DNA of 7,790 bases. Source: Promethearchaeota archaeon. Its GTDB lineage: Archaea; Asgardarchaeota; Lokiarchaeia; Sigyniarchaeales; SOKP01. The stretch lies in NCBI GenBank assembly GCA_019058135.1, contig JAHLWE010000160.1, positions 1 to 7,790 on the forward strand, in the 5' to 3' direction. Both the position numbers and the translations under genes were made by a program. Under the pieces are notes generated by a model that saw only the letters and a program-made list of their open reading frames with translations, did not search any database and was not told where the DNA came from. Positions within the stretch are counted from its first letter, which is position 1; each line of letters starts with the position of its first letter. Shown here piece after piece: positions 5,738 to 7,790 of this stretch.

Positions 5738-6976
5738 ATGAACAATTCAGAAAGTAAAAATGGAAAGGAATATATCCAACCTGCAGTGGAACGGAAAGCG
5801 AATGAGATAGATTACGGTAGGAACGTGTTGAAGTTTTACTTATTTAATCTTTTCATTAGCATGCACACAGTCAGCGGAGTGTTAGTTCCCTTTTTTCTAG
5901 ATTGGGGTCAAATAACATTTGTCGAAATTATGTTTTTGCAGAGTTATTTCATGTTTATGATATTTGTGTTTGAAGTTCCAAGTGGTGCGATTGCAGATTT
6001 TTTAGGGCGTAAGCTTGCCATGATAATATCGGCTCTTATGACTGCACTGGCAACATTGGTTTATTCGAGTATGCCACATATATTCATTTTTGTAATTGGA
6101 GAAACTCTTTGGGCATTAGGTGCAGCTTTATCTTCAGGCGCAAATGAAGCTTTTATATATGATACATTGAAGATAATGAACAAACAGGAAAGTTTTTCTA
6201 AGATCTGGGGTCGGGCAAATAGTATGTCGATATTAGGAATAATGATCAGTGGTCCAATTGGTTCGATTATTGCAGAATATATTTCGTTGCAATTGACTAT
6301 GACAATTTGTTTTTTCCCAATGATGATAGCTGCGATTGTATCATTTACTTTCAAGGAACCCAATTCTGATTTAGTAAAAAAATCAAAGGGATACTTAAAG
6401 ATATTGAAAGAAGGTTTTACGCATTTAAGACATAATAAGGTAATACAAATATTAGCGTTTGACATGATTTCAGTTAATGTATTAGCATTCTTCATAATTT
6501 GGACTTATCAGTTATACTTGGGTGCGCTTAATGTTCCGATAATATATTTCGGTTTCATATTGGTTTTGATGACATTTTCAGAGATAGTATTTCTTAATCT
6601 TGTACCAAAATTTATGAAATGGTTTAAAAAAGGCAAGAGATACTTAATGTTTAGTACACTGATGACCGGTGCAGCATTTATATTCATGAGCTTCACGACG
6701 TTTGTCCCAATAGGTATATTTTTTATTATAATCATTATGGGTTTCGGATTTTCGCGACGAATAATCTTTGCCGAAGGAATCAATAAACAAATTAAATCAG
6801 AGAACAGGGCTACAGTTTTAAGCGCAATTAGTATGCTAGGGGGAGTTTTACAAGCGATAATGAACCCATTTATAGGGTTTATGGCAACATGGAATTTATA
6901 CGCGGTTTTCTTATTTTTAGGGATAACGATAATAATTATTGCCTTTATAACACCTGTTAAGAATGAACATCTTTAG
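5738..6976 (+). CDS. Major facilitator superfamily transporter, probable exporter
   Basis: The protein has 412 residues from ATG 5738; the GTG at 5726 is better read as part of the Shine-Dalgarno. A polar N-terminus of about 30 residues precedes roughly twelve hydrophobic helices, near 32-53, 61-80, 92-111, 114-133, 164-183, 186-204, 236-259, 266-289, 303-320, 322-339, 361-383 and 386-405. The signature MFS loop between helices 2 and 3 is clear: EVPSGAIADFLGRK (79-92). The SSGANEAFIYDTL segment (132-144) occurs in a prokaryotic MFS group usually annotated as drug/multidrug-type exporters. A basic central loop (about 205-235) separates the halves. The length is typical and no break is seen. 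The substrate cannot be read from sequence. It is transcribed alone and followed by a T7 tract. Confidence 0.85.
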   Translation: MNNSESKNGKEYIQPAVERKANEIDYGRNVLKFYLFNLFISMHTVSGVLVPFFLDWGQITFVEIMFLQSYFMFMIFVFEVPSGAIADFLGRKLAMIISALMTALATLVYSSMPHIFIFVIGETLWALGAALSSGANEAFIYDTLKIMNKQESFSKIWGRANSMSILGIMISGPIGSIIAEYISLQLTMTICFFPMMIAAIVSFTFKEPNSDLVKKSKGYLKILKEGFTHLRHNKVIQILAFDMISVNVLAFFIIWTYQLYLGALNVPIIYFGFILVLMTFSEIVFLNLVPKFMKWFKKGKRYLMFSTLMTGAAFIFMSFTTFVPIGIFFIIIIMGFGFSRRIIFAEGINKQIKSENRATVLSAISMLGGVLQAIMNPFIGFMATWNLYAVFLFLGITIIIIAFITPVKNEHL

Positions 6977-6986
6977 CATAATTCTC

Positions 6987-6998
6987 TTTTTTTCTTTA
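6987..6998 (+). terminator. U-rich terminator after the MFS gene
   Basis: T7 at 6987-6993, then CTTT, starts 11 bp after the stop. This fits archaeal oligo-U termination. No hairpin is visible. Confidence 0.45.
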
Positions 6999-7035
6999 AA
7001 ATCAAATTTACATTTAAAAAAAATAATAGAAAAAA

Positions 7036-7043
7036 TTATATTA
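7036..7043 (+). promoter_or_regulatory. Candidate TATA box for the DUF2284 gene
   Basis: TTATATTA is centred about 30 bp before ATG 7070. No Shine-Dalgarno precedes the ATG, so a leaderless transcript fits. Specificity is low in this AT-rich context. Confidence 0.33.
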
Positions 7044-7069
7044 TTTTAAACACTTTTAAAGATATTTTT

Positions 7070-7630
7070 ATGCCTTTTATTGAAATTAAGTTTAATGATA
7101 TTGTTTTCGATCTAAAGGTTCAAACATATTGTGTTAATCCAAACTTTAAATGCCCAAATTATGATCATAATTGGTCTTGCCCCCCGGTGGCGCCCTATTT
7201 AGAAGAAGAAATCTCATGCTTTCAAAAATTTTTTCTAATATACTTTCAATTTGATTTAAAATCCTATATAAAAGAAACTCGATTAAATCACCCCAATTGG
7301 AGTGAAGAAAGAATAAAAAACCGAGTATTTTCCAAAATAATCACACGAAAAGGGCTTGATAATGAAATCAATCAATTTTTAGAAATGAGTCAAGAACATT
7401 TCCAAGAAAAATTAATTTTAGTTGGAGGTCACTGTCAAATTTGTCATGATCGGCGAGATAGTTCTTGTACATATGATAGTGGAGAACCGTGTCTTTATCC
7501 AGATGAAATGAGATATTCGATGGAGGCGGTAGGGATTAACGTGGATAAAACGGTAAAATTCCTAAATTTTAGGTTAGAATGGCCTCCAAAACGTTGGATA
7601 TATCGATTTGGATTAGTATGCTTTAGATAA
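7070..7630 (+). CDS. DUF2284-family cysteine-rich predicted metal-binding protein
   Basis: The 186-residue protein shows the two conserved blocks of DUF2284. The N-terminal block has C21-x6-C28 and then the WSCPPVAPY segment (C37-P-P). The C-terminal block, GGHCQICHDR (C122, C125), continues through C133 and C141 (GEPCLYPDEMRYSMEAVGINV, 138-158). These cysteines probably hold an iron-sulfur cluster or another metal. The family is widespread in anaerobes and its biochemical role is not established. There are no membrane segments or signal peptide, so it should be cytoplasmic. The length is normal for the family. It is separated from the MFS gene by a terminator and its own likely promoter. It converges on a minus-strand gene whose stop lies 27 bp away. 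Confidence 0.82.
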   Translation: MPFIEIKFNDIVFDLKVQTYCVNPNFKCPNYDHNWSCPPVAPYLEEEISCFQKFFLIYFQFDLKSYIKETRLNHPNWSEERIKNRVFSKIITRKGLDNEINQFLEMSQEHFQEKLILVGGHCQICHDRRDSSCTYDSGEPCLYPDEMRYSMEAVGINVDKTVKFLNFRLEWPPKRWIYRFGLVCFR

Positions 7631-7657
7631 ATTATGTTTGTATCTTTTCCCCCATCA

Positions 7658-7790
7658 TTATATTTTCCTGAATCTTAAATAAAAGATTTCATTTTCTACT
7701 TTTTGTGCTAAAATTTCAAATCCTATGCTGTTAGCTAAATTTGAAAAATATTGCATGTCTTGTTCCTTATCCCATAATGTTGCATAACCC
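7658..7790 (-). CDS. Unidentified protein, C-terminal 43 residues (5' part beyond window)
   Basis: An open minus-strand frame enters from the right edge and ends at TAA (7658-7660). It reads GYATLWDKEQDMQYFSNLAN, continues SIGFEILAQKVENEIFYLRF, and ends RKI. The composition and the alternating helix and strand pattern (amphipathic helix, GFEIL strand, FYLRFRK end strand) look like the end of a real alpha/beta domain. The GFxIL...xFYLRF ending is reminiscent of the last strands of class I SAM methyltransferases, but this is only a resemblance. It converges on the DUF2284 gene. The frame is likely coding; the identity is open. Confidence 0.55.
   Translation of the reverse strand, partial: GYATLWDKEQDMQYFSNLANSIGFEILAQKVENEIFYLRFRKI

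Noticed and set aside
6061..6783. Long minus-strand open frames inside the MFS gene (6061-6495 and 6508-6783)
   Set aside because: They lie opposite a clear transporter gene and show no domain of their own; they are antisense shadows.

Overview
The window is very AT-rich and reads as archaeal. Genes are short-spaced or single. U-rich tracts follow several of them. TATA-like boxes sit about 30 bp before two ATGs with no clear Shine-Dalgarno (659, 7070), while two others carry good Shine-Dalgarno sites (3559, 5738). A tetraether-lipid-synthase-type radical SAM protein supports Archaea. A tiny eight-ligand Cys/His protein and a zinc-ribbon-linked endonuclease tail resemble proteins I associate with Asgard (Lokiarchaeia-like) genomes. 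The phylum-level placement is an inference.

Layout. 1-384 is the C-terminal part of a PDDEXK/Vsr-like endonuclease entering from the left edge. 458-631 is a 57-residue zinc-finger microprotein. 659-2047 encodes two nitroreductase domains fused in one chain. It converges on 2078-2452 (minus), a small four-helix membrane protein of unknown function. A gene-free stretch of about 1.1 kb follows (2453-3558). Within it, 2820-3045 stands out as a more GC-rich, strongly self-complementary island that may be a structured non-coding RNA; the rest shows nothing convincing. 3559-5247 is the Tes-family radical SAM gene. 5248-5737 has no confident gene, only a 34-codon ORF and a short open frame on the minus strand. 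5738-6976 is a 12-helix MFS exporter. 7070-7630 is a DUF2284 cysteine-rich protein, converging on the C-terminus of an unidentified minus-strand gene at the right edge (7658-7790).

How the genes relate. No clear multi-gene operon is visible; most genes appear to have their own promoter and terminator. The recurring theme is cysteine, iron-sulfur and flavin chemistry (Tes, DUF2284, double nitroreductase, zinc finger), but the sequence does not join them into one pathway. The two points most worth a second look are the structured island at 2820-3045 and the apparent division of FMN-binding elements between the two halves of the fused nitroreductase.
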